Notes: a model not told the origin generated them from the sequence alone. Counted from the first letter of the stretch, positions 28,801 through 39,281 are shown. The stretch: DNA of 64,000 nt from an uncultured Arenicella sp. (GCA_937974565.1 CALJWL010000035.1:57333-121332), one strand, 5' to 3'. Numbers and translations: made by a program.

Positions 28801-30885
28801 ATGAACAAAAACAAACGGCATGCGCGAGTCAACATCGCACTCTACCTACTGGCTTCATTGGCATCGTCAACCCTTATCGCCGAAGAAGTAGCAACCTCAA
28901 ACCCCAGAAAATTCACATCGCAGAAGGTATTCGAATTAGAGTATGCCGCGTCACCGCGGGTCAGCCCCGATGGTAATAAGGTGATTTACAGTCGCCGTTA
29001 TATGGACAAATACAAAGATTCAGTGGCAAACACGGTTTGGATGTTGAATTTACGAACAGGCAAAGACCGTCCGCTCTTCAGTAATGGGGAGTCCGTTAAT
29101 TCAATTCAATGGTCGCCCAAAGGCGATAAGATATTGTACACCTCTTCGGCTGAAGGTAAGCCGACTCTGAACGTGCGTTTCATGGACACGGGAGACAGTT
29201 TTACCTTGGCAAAATTAGAGCAAAACATTCGCTCACCTCGTTGGTCGCCTGATGGTAAGGTCATTGCTTTTTCGATGTTGGTGCCCAACAAAGGCGAATC
29301 CTTCGCCGACACACCCAAGTCACCTAAAGGTGCCCAATGGGCCGAGCCAGTCAATGTTATTGACGATCTTGTGTTTCGCTTTGATGGCCAAGGCTATCTG
29401 AAAAAAGGGGCCGAACATATTTTCACCATCGGCGCAGATGGTGGCACACACAGACAAATCACCGAGGGGGAGAACGGCTTCAATTCACCTGAATGGTTAA
29501 ACAATACTACGTTGTTGGCCAGTGGCAACGATGTTGAGTCTCCTGAGTTAGACCCCATTGAATCGGAGATTTACCGAATTGATCTCACCAACAAAGAAAC
29601 AACGCCGTTAACCCAACGCGATGGGCCAGATCACTCCGCCAAAGCATCGCCCAATGGAAAATTAATCGCTTTTCTTGGCTACGACGATAAATTAAAAGCG
29701 TATCAACAAACGGACCTTTACGTTATGAGTGCTGACGGCCGTCAGGTAAAAAACCTCACGGCCGATTTTGATAAGTCTATCAATGACATTTCATGGGGGG
29801 ATCGCAATGACGCTGTTTATGCCCGCGTTGACGTAGAAGGGCAAACCCATATTGTGTCAATAAACACTTCTGGCTCAGTAAAAACATTAGCCAAAGATGT
29901 CGGCGGCATGAGCCTAGGCCGCCCTTATTCATCCGGAAATTATTCGGCGGCAAAAGGGGTGTTGGCCTACACGCAAGCAGACGTGTCTAAGCCCGCTGAC
30001 TTAGCGGTGATAAAGTCTGGCTCAGTAAAAACTTGGACGGCGCTCAACGATGACCTACTGGGGCAAACTGACTTTGCTCAAGTAGAAGAATTCACCGTTA
30101 AATCCAGCCACGATGGCCGCGATATCGAAGCCTGGGTGGCACTGCCTAACGACTTTAAGGCAGACGGCTCTTTTCCGATGATTCTAGAAATCCACGGTGG
30201 GCCATTTGCTATGTACGGCCCATTCTTTGCTGCCGAAATTCAACGTTACGCTGCCGAAGGGTACGTCACAGTGTACGTTAACCCACGTGGATCAACAGGC
30301 TACGGAGAAGAATTTGCCCAACTTATTGATAAGGCATACCCAAGTTTCGATCACGATGACTTAATGACGGTGGTCGATGATTTAGTGGCCCGAAAATACG
30401 TCAGTAAAGATCGCCTATTTATCACTGGTGGTAGCGGCGGAGGCGTGCTAACAGCGTGGGCAATAGGTAAAACTGATCGCTTTAAAGCGGCGGCAACCAT
30501 CAAACCCGTAATCAACTGGACAACCATGGCATTGGCCGCTGACATTTCCAAATTTGTTAGCCGCCATTGGATGGGCATGCAGCCATGGGAGAATCCAGAA
30601 TTTTATTGGAAGCAATCGCCGATTTCACTCGTGGGCAATGTCACCACCCCCACGATGGTCATGGTTGGTGAGGAAGACTGGCGCACTCCAGCCTGGGAGG
30701 CTGAGCAGTATTATACGGCATTGAAAGTGCAAGGAATCGATGCCGTATTGGTTAGAATACCAGGTGCATCTCACTCGATCGCGTCTCGCCCAAGTCGCTT
30801 GATAGCCAAGGTGGACAATATACTGGGGTGGTTTGCTAAGCATGATGAATTAGAGACTGAAGACATTGACCATGCAGCTCAATAG
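28801..30885 (+). CDS. secreted S9 family peptidase (prolyl oligopeptidase / acylaminoacyl-peptidase type)
   Basis: A 694-residue exported serine peptidase. A signal peptide spans about 1-27 (ALYLLASLASSTLIA-EE). Residues 40-420 form a TolB/WD40-like beta-propeller with repeated SPDGK/SPKGD motifs. The catalytic alpha/beta-hydrolase domain follows, with nucleophile Ser in GGSGGG (about 542-547), Asp in EEDWRTPAWEAE and His in GASHSI. ILEIHGGPFAMYG is the oxyanion segment. The ATG is preceded by GGAGA at a good distance. No operon partners are visible. Confidence 0.92.
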   Translation: MNKNKRHARVNIALYLLASLASSTLIAEEVATSNPRKFTSQKVFELEYAASPRVSPDGNKVIYSRRYMDKYKDSVANTVWMLNLRTGKDRPLFSNGESVNSIQWSPKGDKILYTSSAEGKPTLNVRFMDTGDSFTLAKLEQNIRSPRWSPDGKVIAFSMLVPNKGESFADTPKSPKGAQWAEPVNVIDDLVFRFDGQGYLKKGAEHIFTIGADGGTHRQITEGENGFNSPEWLNNTTLLASGNDVESPELDPIESEIYRIDLTNKETTPLTQRDGPDHSAKASPNGKLIAFLGYDDKLKAYQQTDLYVMSADGRQVKNLTADFDKSINDISWGDRNDAVYARVDVEGQTHIVSINTSGSVKTLAKDVGGMSLGRPYSSGNYSAAKGVLAYTQADVSKPADLAVIKSGSVKTWTALNDDLLGQTDFAQVEEFTVKSSHDGRDIEAWVALPNDFKADGSFPMILEIHGGPFAMYGPFFAAEIQRYAAEGYVTVYVNPRGSTGYGEEFAQLIDKAYPSFDHDDLMTVVDDLVARKYVSKDRLFITGGSGGGVLTAWAIGKTDRFKAAATIKPVINWTTMALAADISKFVSRHWMGMQPWENPEFYWKQSPISLVGNVTTPTMVMVGEEDWRTPAWEAEQYYTALKVQGIDAVLVRIPGASHSIASRPSRLIAKVDNILGWFAKHDELETEDIDHAAQ

Positions 30886-31285
30886 ATAACCACTACTTAT
30901 TACTCCATTACAATTGACGGCTCATCACGCCAGTGGTGGCCGTCAGCATGGTGGGCGTGTCTCTGAGGTTAGATAACGCCACTGGCACTAACCCAATTCA
31001 GACCGTTTGACGAATCGGGTTCGCTGTAAAAGATCAAGGCCATATTAAGGCGTATGGTCATGTGGCTGTTGGTAAATGTCCAAATTTATACCTTCACCGC
31101 GCACCTAAAATACAGCCTGTGCCGCCATACGCGACACGTTGTTTTCACAAATTAAAAGCAAGCTCTTCTTATTGCTTTACCGAATACGAATAGACTCAGA
31201 TACCGACTAAACTTGTAATCTGAACTGCCTCTGACCAAGTTCCAATATTGACTCTTTACTCGCAATCGCTTTAGGTTGCTTAAGG
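30886..31285. other. intergenic region without recognised gene
   Basis: About 400 bases between convergent genes. Small dyads are present: GACGGC/GCCGTC at 30916-30944 and GCCAGTGG with CCACTGGC some 40 bases later. No U-rich tail follows, so I do not call a terminator. No frame resembles a known protein. Confidence 0.5.
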
Positions 31286-31867
31286 TTAGTAAAGCTCTTG
31301 GCCACCCACTAACTTGTCGCCCTCAAATACAATCACTTGCTCTTCAAAACGGTTTGTAAGGTAAATCCACGTATCTGCGTTTATTGAATCTGTTTTGTGC
31401 CTTGGTGGGTAGCCTCGGGTGAGGATGACTTGGTCTTTGGTCATACCCAATCGCATAACGCCTGATTGCATGCTAAGGCGGGTATCCATGGGCACGCCCT
31501 CTAACGGCACTTCCGTGTCACTCAGCAACTGCATCGCTATCTGGTCAACGGTTCTTCTGGTGTGCTGCATAACGTTAACCACGGTGACCTCACGGTCTTC
31601 TATCTCAAGTTTAATTTTCTTAGAACCGATTGATAACAACGTAACTCGAGTATTGAATGGCACTAATTTTCCTTGACGGTAGTTTGTGGCTCTGGAGCGA
31701 CCTCGGTCTACCCATATGTTATGTCTTAGATAAAAGCCCTTGCCCTTCTCTGGTTTTGCTTGCGGTGGCAATGTCGTAGCGAAAGCCGTTGTGCTTATTA
31801 CGGTATGAACCAGCCATACGCAAAAAAAGGCTTTCAAGGTTGAACGGCTACCAAATAAGTGGGTCAT
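31286..31867 (-). CDS. secreted protein with BamE/SmpA-like C-terminal segment
   Basis: A 193-residue protein (start chosen at ATG 31867, MTHLFGSRS; the longer frame needs a GTG at 31897). A signal peptide ends near the ATTLPPQ segment. The C-terminal 55 residues have the BamE/SmpA pattern: GVMRLGMTKDQVILTRGYPP, then DTWIYLTNRFEEQVIVFEGDKLVG. That pattern (G-M-x-x-x-Q-V...G-x-P...W-x-Y...V-x-F) is common in small outer-membrane assembly or transcript-associated lipoproteins. No lipobox is seen. Function is unknown. Confidence 0.7.
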   Translation of the reverse strand: MTHLFGSRSTLKAFFCVWLVHTVISTTAFATTLPPQAKPEKGKGFYLRHNIWVDRGRSRATNYRQGKLVPFNTRVTLLSIGSKKIKLEIEDREVTVVNVMQHTRRTVDQIAMQLLSDTEVPLEGVPMDTRLSMQSGVMRLGMTKDQVILTRGYPPRHKTDSINADTWIYLTNRFEEQVIVFEGDKLVGGQELY

Positions 31868-31957
31868 AAATCGCTCTCTATTTTTCAGACAAAACACGCG
31901 CTAAATGTGAACCTCTTAAGCACCCAAAGAACTCCCGATTCAACCGAATTACCAACA

Positions 31958-33364
31958 CTAGGCCCCCAACAAACTTTGCCCACAGACTCGAACCACATTG
32001 CCTGTTACCCCGCCGGAAGCTGGGCTTGCAAGCCACGAGACGGTTTCGGCGACATCAATGGGTAAGCCACCTTGGCTTAACGAGTTTAAGCGACGCCCCG
32101 CTTCCCTTACGCTAAAAGGCATGCGTGCTGTCATCTGCGTTTCAATAAAGCCTGGTGCAACGGCGTTAATGGTAATGCCGTTCGCCGCCAACAAGGGCGC
32201 TTGACTTTCTACCATACCAATGACGCCGGCTTTGGATAAGGCATAATTGCTTTGTCCTCGATTACCAGCAATACCCGATATCGACGACACACCAATAAAA
32301 CGCCCGCCGCGTTTAATGCCACCGGATGCGATTAGTTTTTCATTAATTTGTTCTTGAACCGTTAAATTTAAGTTCACCACAGTATGCCACCAATGGCCAG
32401 GCATATTAGCAATGGTTTTATCGCGCGTGATGCCCGCGTTATGAACCACAATATCCCACCCACCATGAGCCTTTGCAGCTTTACTGAGTTTCTCGGGCGC
32501 ACCGTCGCTGTTCAAGTCTAATACAATGCTGTGGCCATTAAGCCGTGCAGTCACGGCTTCAAGCGCTGACTTTGCTGCAGGGGTATCTAAACACACGCAG
32601 TGCGCACCATCACGGGCCAATACTTCAGCAATCGCTAAGCCAATGCCTTGGGAGGCCCCGGTGATTAACGCTTTTTTACCGGCTAACGGCCGCGTCCAAT
32701 CAAACGTAGATCCATTAAAACTCGCCCCTGACGACACCCGAAGAACCTGACCGGATACATAAGCCGACTTTGCTGAGAGTAAGAACCGGAGTGTGGATTC
32801 AAGCTCTGCCTCAGCACCGGCCTCGGCATACACCAACTGCACGGTTATCGCCTTTCTAAGCTCTTTCGCCAAAGAGCGACTCAAGCCTTCTAATGACCGT
32901 TGTATTGTTGCCATTTTGGGGTTAACACAAGACTCTGGTGGGCGACCGATAATAATGACTCGCCCGTTGGGCAATACTGAGCGCGCGGTTGAATGAAAAA
33001 AATCGTACAACGCACCCGATTGGCTACTGGCTTGCAAAGTGCTGGCATCAAAAATAAGTGCTTTAACCTTAGTTTCTGAACTCCACGACTGGAGAGTGGA
33101 ATACTCTGAAACACAATCATGACAAAGCACGTTAACGTTCATAGAAAAAAGCAGCGATTCCAATGTCTTTAGCAACGAATTACCCTGCCCATTCACAGCA
33201 GTCTGGTCACTAAAATGGCCACACCCTCCAAGCAAAACCTCTCCGTCGACAAACGGCTGACTTGGCTCATAACGGTCTAACCTTAACGGACGTGGCAGGC
33301 CCAGCATAGAGATCAGCTTGGCCCCGAGCTTAGTATTGGCGAAATGTAGGTACGAATCACTCAT
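31958..33364 (-). CDS. long-form 3-oxoacyl-ACP reductase (HMwFabG-type SDR)
   Basis: A 468-residue protein (ATG at 33364; the longer frame uses TTG at 33376). The N-terminal ~215 residues are a Rossmann-like domain of the kind seen in high-molecular-weight FabG (FabG4). The C-terminal ketoreductase domain begins KKALITGASQGIG and has the catalytic Ser-Tyr-Lys in GVSSISGIAGN and SNYALSKAG. It would reduce 3-oxoacyl thioesters with NAD(P)H. Usual partners of this long form, a MaoC dehydratase and a thiolase, are not adjacent. Confidence 0.85.
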   Translation of the reverse strand: MSDSYLHFANTKLGAKLISMLGLPRPLRLDRYEPSQPFVDGEVLLGGCGHFSDQTAVNGQGNSLLKTLESLLFSMNVNVLCHDCVSEYSTLQSWSSETKVKALIFDASTLQASSQSGALYDFFHSTARSVLPNGRVIIIGRPPESCVNPKMATIQRSLEGLSRSLAKELRKAITVQLVYAEAGAEAELESTLRFLLSAKSAYVSGQVLRVSSGASFNGSTFDWTRPLAGKKALITGASQGIGLAIAEVLARDGAHCVCLDTPAAKSALEAVTARLNGHSIVLDLNSDGAPEKLSKAAKAHGGWDIVVHNAGITRDKTIANMPGHWWHTVVNLNLTVQEQINEKLIASGGIKRGGRFIGVSSISGIAGNRGQSNYALSKAGVIGMVESQAPLLAANGITINAVAPGFIETQMTARMPFSVREAGRRLNSLSQGGLPIDVAETVSWLASPASGGVTGNVVRVCGQSLLGA

Positions 33365-33436
33365 CTTCCTATACAAAAAGCATCATTACTCAACGGTTAA
33401 GTAACAGTTTTCTCCGGTAAAATGAAAGAACAACGA

Positions 33437-35038
33437 TTAACTGGCATTGTAGTTACTTAAGTATTCAGCAAATTCTATTGTGTCTTCGCTCTCAATTTTT
33501 TGTTGTGCCTTAATGGATTTGGCCGCCTGTTCAATCAGATCTTGCTCTGACTCCTGAGTGAGTTTTAAACTGGCGTAGTGCATTTTATGTTTTTCCGCTT
33601 GAGCGTAAGCGATATCGATAAAATCTACGCCTTGCTCAACAGCCTGCATGAGCATTGCTGATGGTGTCAGTGCCACATCATCCACCTTCGCTTGTTGTGC
33701 GTAAATCGCCGAGGTGTACTCAAAGCTGTCGTGAGCTTTATCTAGCAACGTGGCGGTTTGCATAATAGTATCAAGCAATTCGGTTGCTGCCGTTTTAAAT
33801 GGCACTTGTTGGCCATTACGTTCCAGGGTCAACTCAGGGTCACGGCCATGCAGAATCACCTTGGTTTGGTTACCACGTATTTCCGTGCATCGAGTGTCAC
33901 TGTTTTGAGGGCATTGAGAAAACAGACAATGCAATAAGAACGCGTCCATAAAGCGCATCTGTTGACTGCTAATACCCTCTGGCAGATAGGGGTTAATATC
34001 CAGAATACGCACCTCAATGTATTCAACCCCCCGCTCTTTTAGTGCCGCAATTGGCTTCTCACCTGATTTTGTAACGCGTTTGGGGCGAATATCACTGTAA
34101 TACTCGTTTTCAATCTGCAAGACATTGGTATTGAGTTGAATGTATTGTTCGCCATTTTTAACGCCGATCTTTTCATAAGGACCGTACGATTGCTTCATCG
34201 CCTTTGCTAATGTAGTAACGTAATCACCTAAGGAATCGTAAGAAATGTGCAGCTCTTCTTGGGCGCTGTTTTGGTAGCCCAAATCACTCATTCTTAGTGA
34301 CGTTGCGAACGGTAACCCAAACGTATTTTTCCCCAGTTTATCCAGATTGTGACGCGGGTGATTTGCCAAAAAGCTTGAGTCTAATACCGGAGAAGCGCCA
34401 AACAAGTAGTGCAGGATCCACGAGTAACGTCTAAAGTTACGAATCAGGGAAAAATAATGCGCGGATTTAAAATCTTGCAAACCACCCTCACCGAAGCCAT
34501 CGACTGTTTGCTCTTCGCCTTGTTGCTGCACGAACTTTGTCTGGTATGCTTTCCAAAATCCGTCTGACAGTGAGAAATTATAGTGTATGCCCGCTATCGC
34601 TTGCATTGTTCGGCCATAGCGCACGCCCAAGCCTTGTCGATAAACGTGTTTTAGCGTCCCAACATTCGAACGGCCATAACGTGCAATGGGAATACTTTCT
34701 TCACCGTCAATTCGGCACGGCATGCTGGTCGGCCAAATGAGCTGATCGCCAATGTTCTTTAAGGTGTATTGATGCAGTGTGCTTAGATAAGTAACCGTGT
34801 CATCAATATTGGTTTGCTTAGGACTAATAAACTCAAGCAGAGCCTCGGAATAGTCGGTGGTAATGCTATCGTGGGTCAATGTAGACCCTAAAGACTCAGG
34901 GTGAGTATCGTCTGCGATGCCCGCACAGGGCTTTACTCGTAGACCCTCTTTTTCTACGCCGCGACCAATGTCCTTGAGGTGAGGAATAAGTTCGTCAGTA
35001 ACCAGTGACAGAGTAGAAGTACATTCAGAGTGCAGCAT
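33437..35038 (-). CDS. gshA: glutamate--cysteine ligase, type I
   Basis: First step of glutathione synthesis: ATP-dependent joining of glutamate to cysteine. It has 533 residues, in the gammaproteobacterial type I range (E. coli 518). Signatures are GRGVEKEGLRV near the N-terminus, TTDYSEALLEFISP, the H-x-N-F segment in AGIHYNFSLSD, and VEYIEVRILDINPY. gshB is not in the window. It lies between two SDR genes on the same strand, with gaps of 72 and 169 bases. Confidence 0.95.
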   Translation of the reverse strand: MLHSECTSTLSLVTDELIPHLKDIGRGVEKEGLRVKPCAGIADDTHPESLGSTLTHDSITTDYSEALLEFISPKQTNIDDTVTYLSTLHQYTLKNIGDQLIWPTSMPCRIDGEESIPIARYGRSNVGTLKHVYRQGLGVRYGRTMQAIAGIHYNFSLSDGFWKAYQTKFVQQQGEEQTVDGFGEGGLQDFKSAHYFSLIRNFRRYSWILHYLFGASPVLDSSFLANHPRHNLDKLGKNTFGLPFATSLRMSDLGYQNSAQEELHISYDSLGDYVTTLAKAMKQSYGPYEKIGVKNGEQYIQLNTNVLQIENEYYSDIRPKRVTKSGEKPIAALKERGVEYIEVRILDINPYLPEGISSQQMRFMDAFLLHCLFSQCPQNSDTRCTEIRGNQTKVILHGRDPELTLERNGQQVPFKTAATELLDTIMQTATLLDKAHDSFEYTSAIYAQQAKVDDVALTPSAMLMQAVEQGVDFIDIAYAQAEKHKMHYASLKLTQESEQDLIEQAAKSIKAQQKIESEDTIEFAEYLSNYNAS

Positions 35039-35207
35039 AGTGTTCGCTCAGTAGCCAAAGCGCGTTAATGCGCAAAAATAGCCAAGTTGGGACTTATTAA
35101 AATTGGGAAACAATAAGCCTATTAGTATATGTTAATCACATCGTATCAGAAATAACGTTACGCGGTGCATTCGCCAAGACATGACGCTTTGATTAAGCGC
35201 GATTATT

Positions 35208-36047
35208 TCAACCAATACCCTCGCGCTCGGCAATGGCCTCAGCACGCTTGTGATATTGTTTATACATGAGCTTGATCAATACGTTCGGGAAAAATCGTTT
35301 AATCCACAGCGCATGAATTTCAAGGCCTTTGCCTACGGCTATTTCTGGCTTTCTCTTTGTCAAGCCTTCTACAATAACAGCCGCACACTCACCCGCTTCC
35401 ATACCACCAGCAACATCACGATCCGCGCCATCAAACTTGCTGCCATCACCCGCAACCGCGTTTTTTGAAATATTGGTCTGAATAAAACCCGGTACAATGG
35501 TAGAGACGGTAATGTTCTGATGCCCCACCTCGGCGCGCAACGCATCGAAAAAACCCATCACAGCGTGCTTGGCTGCGCAGTAGCCAGTGCGAAATGGCAC
35601 GCCCATTTTTCCAGCCACGGAGGCCGTTACGGCAATATGGCCATGACCTTGTGCCAGCATTAGTGGCAATACGGCTTTAGTGAGTGCGATTTGGCCAAAA
35701 ACATCGACCTCAAAAATAGCTCGATAGGTTTGCATGTCGGTTTCCAATGCGGTTGAACGTTGAGAGATGCCCGCATTATTGATCAGCAAGTCAATGCGAT
35801 TAAAACGCGCCTTTACTTGGGCAACGGCGTTCGCCATTTTTGTTTCGTCAGTCACATCAAGGGGCAGCACCAGAGTCGAGGTTTGCGAACACGCGTCAGC
35901 CGCTTTTTGTAGGGCACCTTCACTTCTTGCCGATAACACCAAGTTTGCGCCTTTAGCCGAAAATGCTTTTGCTAGAGCTTCGCCAATGCCCGATGACGCT
36001 CCGGTGATCCAAATTGTTTTGCCTTGCCAATCTTGCTGCTTCATCAA
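35208..36047 (-). CDS. short-chain dehydrogenase/reductase
   Basis: A 279-residue classical SDR. The cofactor motif is WITGASSGIGEA (about 13-24), NNAGIS is intact, and the catalytic set is Ser in TASVAGKMG, Tyr in TGYCAAKHA and the following Lys. An Arg after the second strand (SARSEG) suggests NADPH preference. A C-terminal hydrophobic/basic extension resembles DHRS7-like membrane-associated SDRs. The second codon is also ATG. Substrate unknown. Confidence 0.85.
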   Translation of the reverse strand: MMKQQDWQGKTIWITGASSGIGEALAKAFSAKGANLVLSARSEGALQKAADACSQTSTLVLPLDVTDETKMANAVAQVKARFNRIDLLINNAGISQRSTALETDMQTYRAIFEVDVFGQIALTKAVLPLMLAQGHGHIAVTASVAGKMGVPFRTGYCAAKHAVMGFFDALRAEVGHQNITVSTIVPGFIQTNISKNAVAGDGSKFDGADRDVAGGMEAGECAAVIVEGLTKRKPEIAVGKGLEIHALWIKRFFPNVLIKLMYKQYHKRAEAIAEREGIG

Positions 36048-36095
36048 ATCACCTTGGGTAAGTTTATTATGATGGCCTGAATTATTTAGAAACGC

Positions 36096-36377
36096 CTATT
36101 TAGTCTCACTTTTCGGCTCTTCTTGCGATGCTTGCGTATCCAGTTCTGGCGCTTGTCTAAGCTGCACAATATACGCACCGAAAAGGCTACCCAAAAATAC
36201 AATAGGGATACCGAAATAAACCGCCACGCCTCGTAAAGACGCGCCACTTAAACCCAGCGTAACCACAAGCAACAGTAGACCAGTGCATAAAACGCCACCT
36301 AACCACCACTTATTTGTGAAAAGGTAGGCAAGCAAACCAACAACAAACGAAAAGAAAAAAAGAAGAGCGAAAATCAT
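36096..36377 (-). CDS. small membrane protein, hypothetical
   Basis: About 93 residues from the ATG at 36377 (MIFALLFFFSF). The frame continues upstream to 36446, but that part looks non-coding in composition. Three hydrophobic helices are visible, followed by a charged C-terminal tail rich in Glu, Gln and Lys. No family is recognised. It lies between the SDR and hslU on the same strand. Confidence 0.55.
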   Translation of the reverse strand: MIFALLFFFSFVVGLLAYLFTNKWWLGGVLCTGLLLLVVTLGLSGASLRGVAVYFGIPIVFLGSLFGAYIVQLRQAPELDTQASQEEPKSETK

Positions 36378-36482
36378 AGCCTTGACCCCAGAGCCGTCTG
36401 AACGACGCTTAAACTGTGTGAACTCGCAAACTGTTTGCGCGCTCACACGGTTTTAACATCACTTTAACTCTCCACGATAGCA

Positions 36483-37823
36483 TCAAAGAATATAACGCGC
36501 GTAGTCTTCGTCTTCAGCTAATTCATCCAGATGCTCATTCACATAAGCTTGATCAATATTAACCTCAGTACCGGGTTTATCACTGGCTTCAAACGAAATT
36601 GTTTCTAATAAGCGCTCAAGCATTGTGTGCAAACGCCTAGCGCCAATGTTTTCAGTACTCTCATTAACTTGCCACGCCAACTCGGCTATACGACGAATAC
36701 CGTTCTCAGTGAACTTAAGCGTGACATTCTCGGTACTCAGCAAGGCCTCGTACTGCTCAGTCAAGGACGCATCTGGTTCAATAAGAATACGAGTAAAATC
36801 ATCCACGGTCAGCGCCTTTAGCTCAACACGAATTGGCATGCGGCCCTGAAGCTCTGGAATTAAGTCAGAGGGCTTTGACAGTTGAAATGCACCCGAACCA
36901 ATAAACAGTATATGATCTGTTTTTACCATGCCATGTTTGGTTGATACCGTGCTACCCTCAACCAGTGGTAGTAAGTCGCGCTGTACGCCTTCGCGCGACA
37001 CATCCGCGCTTTTACCACCTTCGGCGCGGCCTACGATCTTGTCTATTTCATCGATAAACACGATCCCATTATTTTCCAAACGCTTAATCGCATTGTGCTT
37101 AATGTCGTCGTCATTGACCAACTTGGCAGCTTCCTCTTCGGTTAGCACTTTAAGAGCCTCTTTGATCGACATTTTACGGCTCTGTTTTTTATCCGAGCCC
37201 ATATCTTTCATCATGCCTTGCAGTTGACTTGTCAACTCTTCCATCCCTTGCGGGCCAAATATCTCAACTCCCATAGGGTTAGCCGCAATGTCAACTTCGA
37301 TTTCTTTGTCGTCAAGATCGCCCTCACGAAGCTTCTTTCGAAACTTTTGACGTGCAGCGCCTTCGGTCTTTTCTGGCGCATCTGAGGTAAAACCAACGTC
37401 CCGAGCGGGCGGCAGCAAAATATCCAGCACACGCTCTTCAGCCGCATCTTCTGCGCGGCGCTGCATCTTCTGCATCTCGGTTTCGCGCTGACCTTTAACG
37501 GCAATATCAGCAAGGTCACGGATTATTGAATCCACCTCACGCCCCACGTAACCGACTTCGGTAAACTTGGTCGCCTCTACTTTAATAAAAGGAGCGTCAG
37601 CTAATTTGGCTAAACGACGTGCGATTTCAGTTTTCCCGACCCCCGTAGGGCCAATCATCAAAATGTTTTTCGGCGTTATCTCAGCACGCAGTTGCTCATC
37701 TGAAACCTGAGTTCGGCGCCAGCGATTACGTAATGCAATCGCAACGGCGCGCTTAGCGTTAGACTGGCCTATAATGTGTTTGTCGAGTTCTTGAACGATC
37801 TCTCGTGGGGTCATTTCACTCAT
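36483..37823 (-). CDS. hslU: ATP-dependent protease ATPase subunit HslU (ClpY)
   Basis: AAA+ unfoldase that feeds substrates to HslV. It has 446 residues (E. coli 443). Walker A is [15 protein letters not shown] and Walker B is [12 protein letters not shown]. The pore motif region [11 protein letters not shown] is present, and the I domain (about 110-240) contains the charged segments typical of HslU. The C-terminal ARYIL corresponds to the tail that inserts into HslV to activate it. It follows hslV by 45 bases. Confidence 0.97.
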   Translation of the reverse strand: MSEMTPREIVQELDKHIIGQSNAKRAVAIALRNRWRRTQVSDEQLRAEITPKNILMIGPTGVGKTEIARRLAKLADAPFIKVEATKFTEVGYVGREVDSIIRDLADIAVKGQRETEMQKMQRRAEDAAEERVLDILLPPARDVGFTSDAPEKTEGAARQKFRKKLREGDLDDKEIEVDIAANPMGVEIFGPQGMEELTSQLQGMMKDMGSDKKQSRKMSIKEALKVLTEEEAAKLVNDDDIKHNAIKRLENNGIVFIDEIDKIVGRAEGGKSADVSREGVQRDLLPLVEGSTVSTKHGMVKTDHILFIGSGAFQLSKPSDLIPELQGRMPIRVELKALTVDDFTRILIEPDASLTEQYEALLSTENVTLKFTENGIRRIAELAWQVNESTENIGARRLHTMLERLLETISFEASDKPGTEVNIDQAYVNEHLDELAEDEDYARYIL

Positions 37824-37868
37824 AATTGGTCACTAAATAATAATGTCGTGTTGAACCGCGATAGGCGA

Positions 37869-38417
37869 TTACTCTGAAGGGATCTCTAGCTCTTCTAACG
37901 TCAGATTATGATTGGTGTAAATACATATGTCAGCGGCAATATTTAACGACGCCTCTACGATATCACGCGCGCTCATGTTGGTATTTTGCACCAAAGCACG
38001 AGCGGCCGATTCGGCAAACGAACCACCTGAGCCAATGGCCATCACACCGCCCTGAGGCTCGATTACATCACCATTACCAGTAATAACATACGACGCTTCT
38101 TTGTCAGCCACGCACAACAACGCTTCTAACTTACGTAACATGCGATCTGTTCGCCACTCTTTGGCTAATTCAACGGCCGCTTTGGTCAAAATCCCTTGGT
38201 GTTTGGCAAGCTTGGCATCAAACAGCTCAAATAACGTAAACGCGTCGGCGGTGCTGCCAGCAAAGCCGGCAATCACTTGACCTTTATAAAGCCGACGCAC
38301 TTTGCGGGCATTACCTTTCATAACGGTATTACCCATTGATACTTGACCATCACCACCAATCACAACTTGATTGCCTTTGCGTACGGACAAGATGGTGGTT
38401 CCTCTGATTTCTGGCAT
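37869..38417 (-). CDS. hslV: ATP-dependent protease proteolytic subunit HslV (ClpQ)
   Basis: Threonine protease of the HslUV complex. It has 182 residues. The sequence [15 protein letters not shown] implies removal of a short propeptide after Gly6 to expose the nucleophilic Thr7. [23 protein letters not shown] and [16 protein letters not shown] are strictly conserved family segments. The ribosome binding site AAGGTG lies 5 bases before the ATG. A heat-shock promoter is visible upstream. Confidence 0.97.
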   Translation of the reverse strand: MPEIRGTTILSVRKGNQVVIGGDGQVSMGNTVMKGNARKVRRLYKGQVIAGFAGSTADAFTLFELFDAKLAKHQGILTKAAVELAKEWRTDRMLRKLEALLCVADKEASYVITGNGDVIEPQGGVMAIGSGGSFAESAARALVQNTNMSARDIVEASLNIAADICIYTNHNLTLEELEIPSE

Positions 38418-38464
38418 GGTTACACCTTTTCAAACTGAATGCAGTTATAAATTTATACGTGGAC

Positions 38465-38494
38465 TATATCGAGATAAAAAGCCCCATTTTCAAG
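38465..38494 (-). promoter_or_regulatory. sigma-32 (RpoH) heat-shock promoter of hslVU
   Basis: On the minus strand, CTTGAAA (38488-38494) is followed after 14 bases by CTCGATATA (38465-38473). The E. coli RpoH consensus is CTTGAAA, a 13-17 base gap, then CCCCATnTA. The -35 is a perfect match and the -10 matches at seven of nine positions. Transcription would start near 38458, about 40 bases before the hslV ATG. hslVU is a classical RpoH operon, so context and sequence agree. Confidence 0.82.
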
Positions 38495-38787
38495 CTCAAT
38501 TTTTATAGATACTCAGAGATAGTTAAATTACTTTGTTTGGAAAATGCAACACACTAAAAATAACGTCATAAGGTGCGAAAAAATGAAGAAGGATCGAAGG
38601 ACAACGATAGCACCGTTTGTATTTTCTGCTGAGATAAAAATCAGATGCTTTTCACTGTGAATCTGCGTCGAGAGTATTCAATCTTTAATTTTACTGGGTC
38701 TGATTTTGACAATTTTAGTGACAAGACTAATAAAGCAATTAGCAAATACTTCCCTCAAGTGATGACCAACATTTTCATTCTCGACTT
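38495..38787. other. intergenic region between the hslV promoter and the sspB stop
   Basis: About 290 AT-rich bases. I see no further gene, no clear terminator for sspB and no repeat. A frame on the plus strand here is antisense to sspB and has no protein-like character. Confidence 0.5.
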
Positions 38788-39219
38788 TTATTTAATCACT
38801 TTTAGGTGCGATGGCTTTTTATCGCCGTCGGATTTAGCATTGAACGGCGTGGGCTCGGCCTTTTTACGCTCAGAGCGCGGCATTTTATCCGGGTCTGGAT
38901 CAGAATCTCCCCCCATTTCTTCAAAGAAGATGCCTTGTGAGTTTTCTCGAGCGAAAATCGCCATAATGGCGTCCATCGGCAGATAGATATCATGCTCTAT
39001 TCCACTAAAGCGTGCCGAGAAACTCAGACACTCGTTATCCATAACGTGCAGTTGCACCGCCGATGAGCTGACATTGAGTACGATTTGCCCATCAACTACG
39101 TGCGCCAGAGGCACTTCTACCCCCTCCATTTGAGCATTCACCAACACTTGCGGTGTAAAAGCGTTGTCTTCCGCCCACTCAAAAATGGCGCGCAACAAAT
39201 AAGGCTTAGTCGATGTCAT
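38788..39219 (-). CDS. sspB: ClpXP protease specificity-enhancing factor SspB
   Basis: Adaptor that binds the ssrA tag and delivers tagged proteins to ClpXP. It has 143 residues. The substrate-binding core is TSTKPYLLRAIFEWAEDN through DAIMAIFARENSQG. A charged flexible linker follows, and the C-terminal SHLKVIK corresponds to the ClpX-binding XB motif (LRVVK in E. coli). It lies 62 bases downstream of sspA. Confidence 0.93.
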   Translation of the reverse strand: MTSTKPYLLRAIFEWAEDNAFTPQVLVNAQMEGVEVPLAHVVDGQIVLNVSSSAVQLHVMDNECLSFSARFSGIEHDIYLPMDAIMAIFARENSQGIFFEEMGGDSDPDPDKMPRSERKKAEPTPFNAKSDGDKKPSHLKVIK

Positions 39220-39281
39220 TTACTTACTCGAACTGGGATCTCGTGGTCAGAGATAAATGGCTTGGATTCAATAAGCCCGAC

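Noticed and set aside
30886..31285. Dyads read as a possible terminator for the S9 peptidase gene
   Set aside because: Stems are short or widely spaced and no T-run follows.
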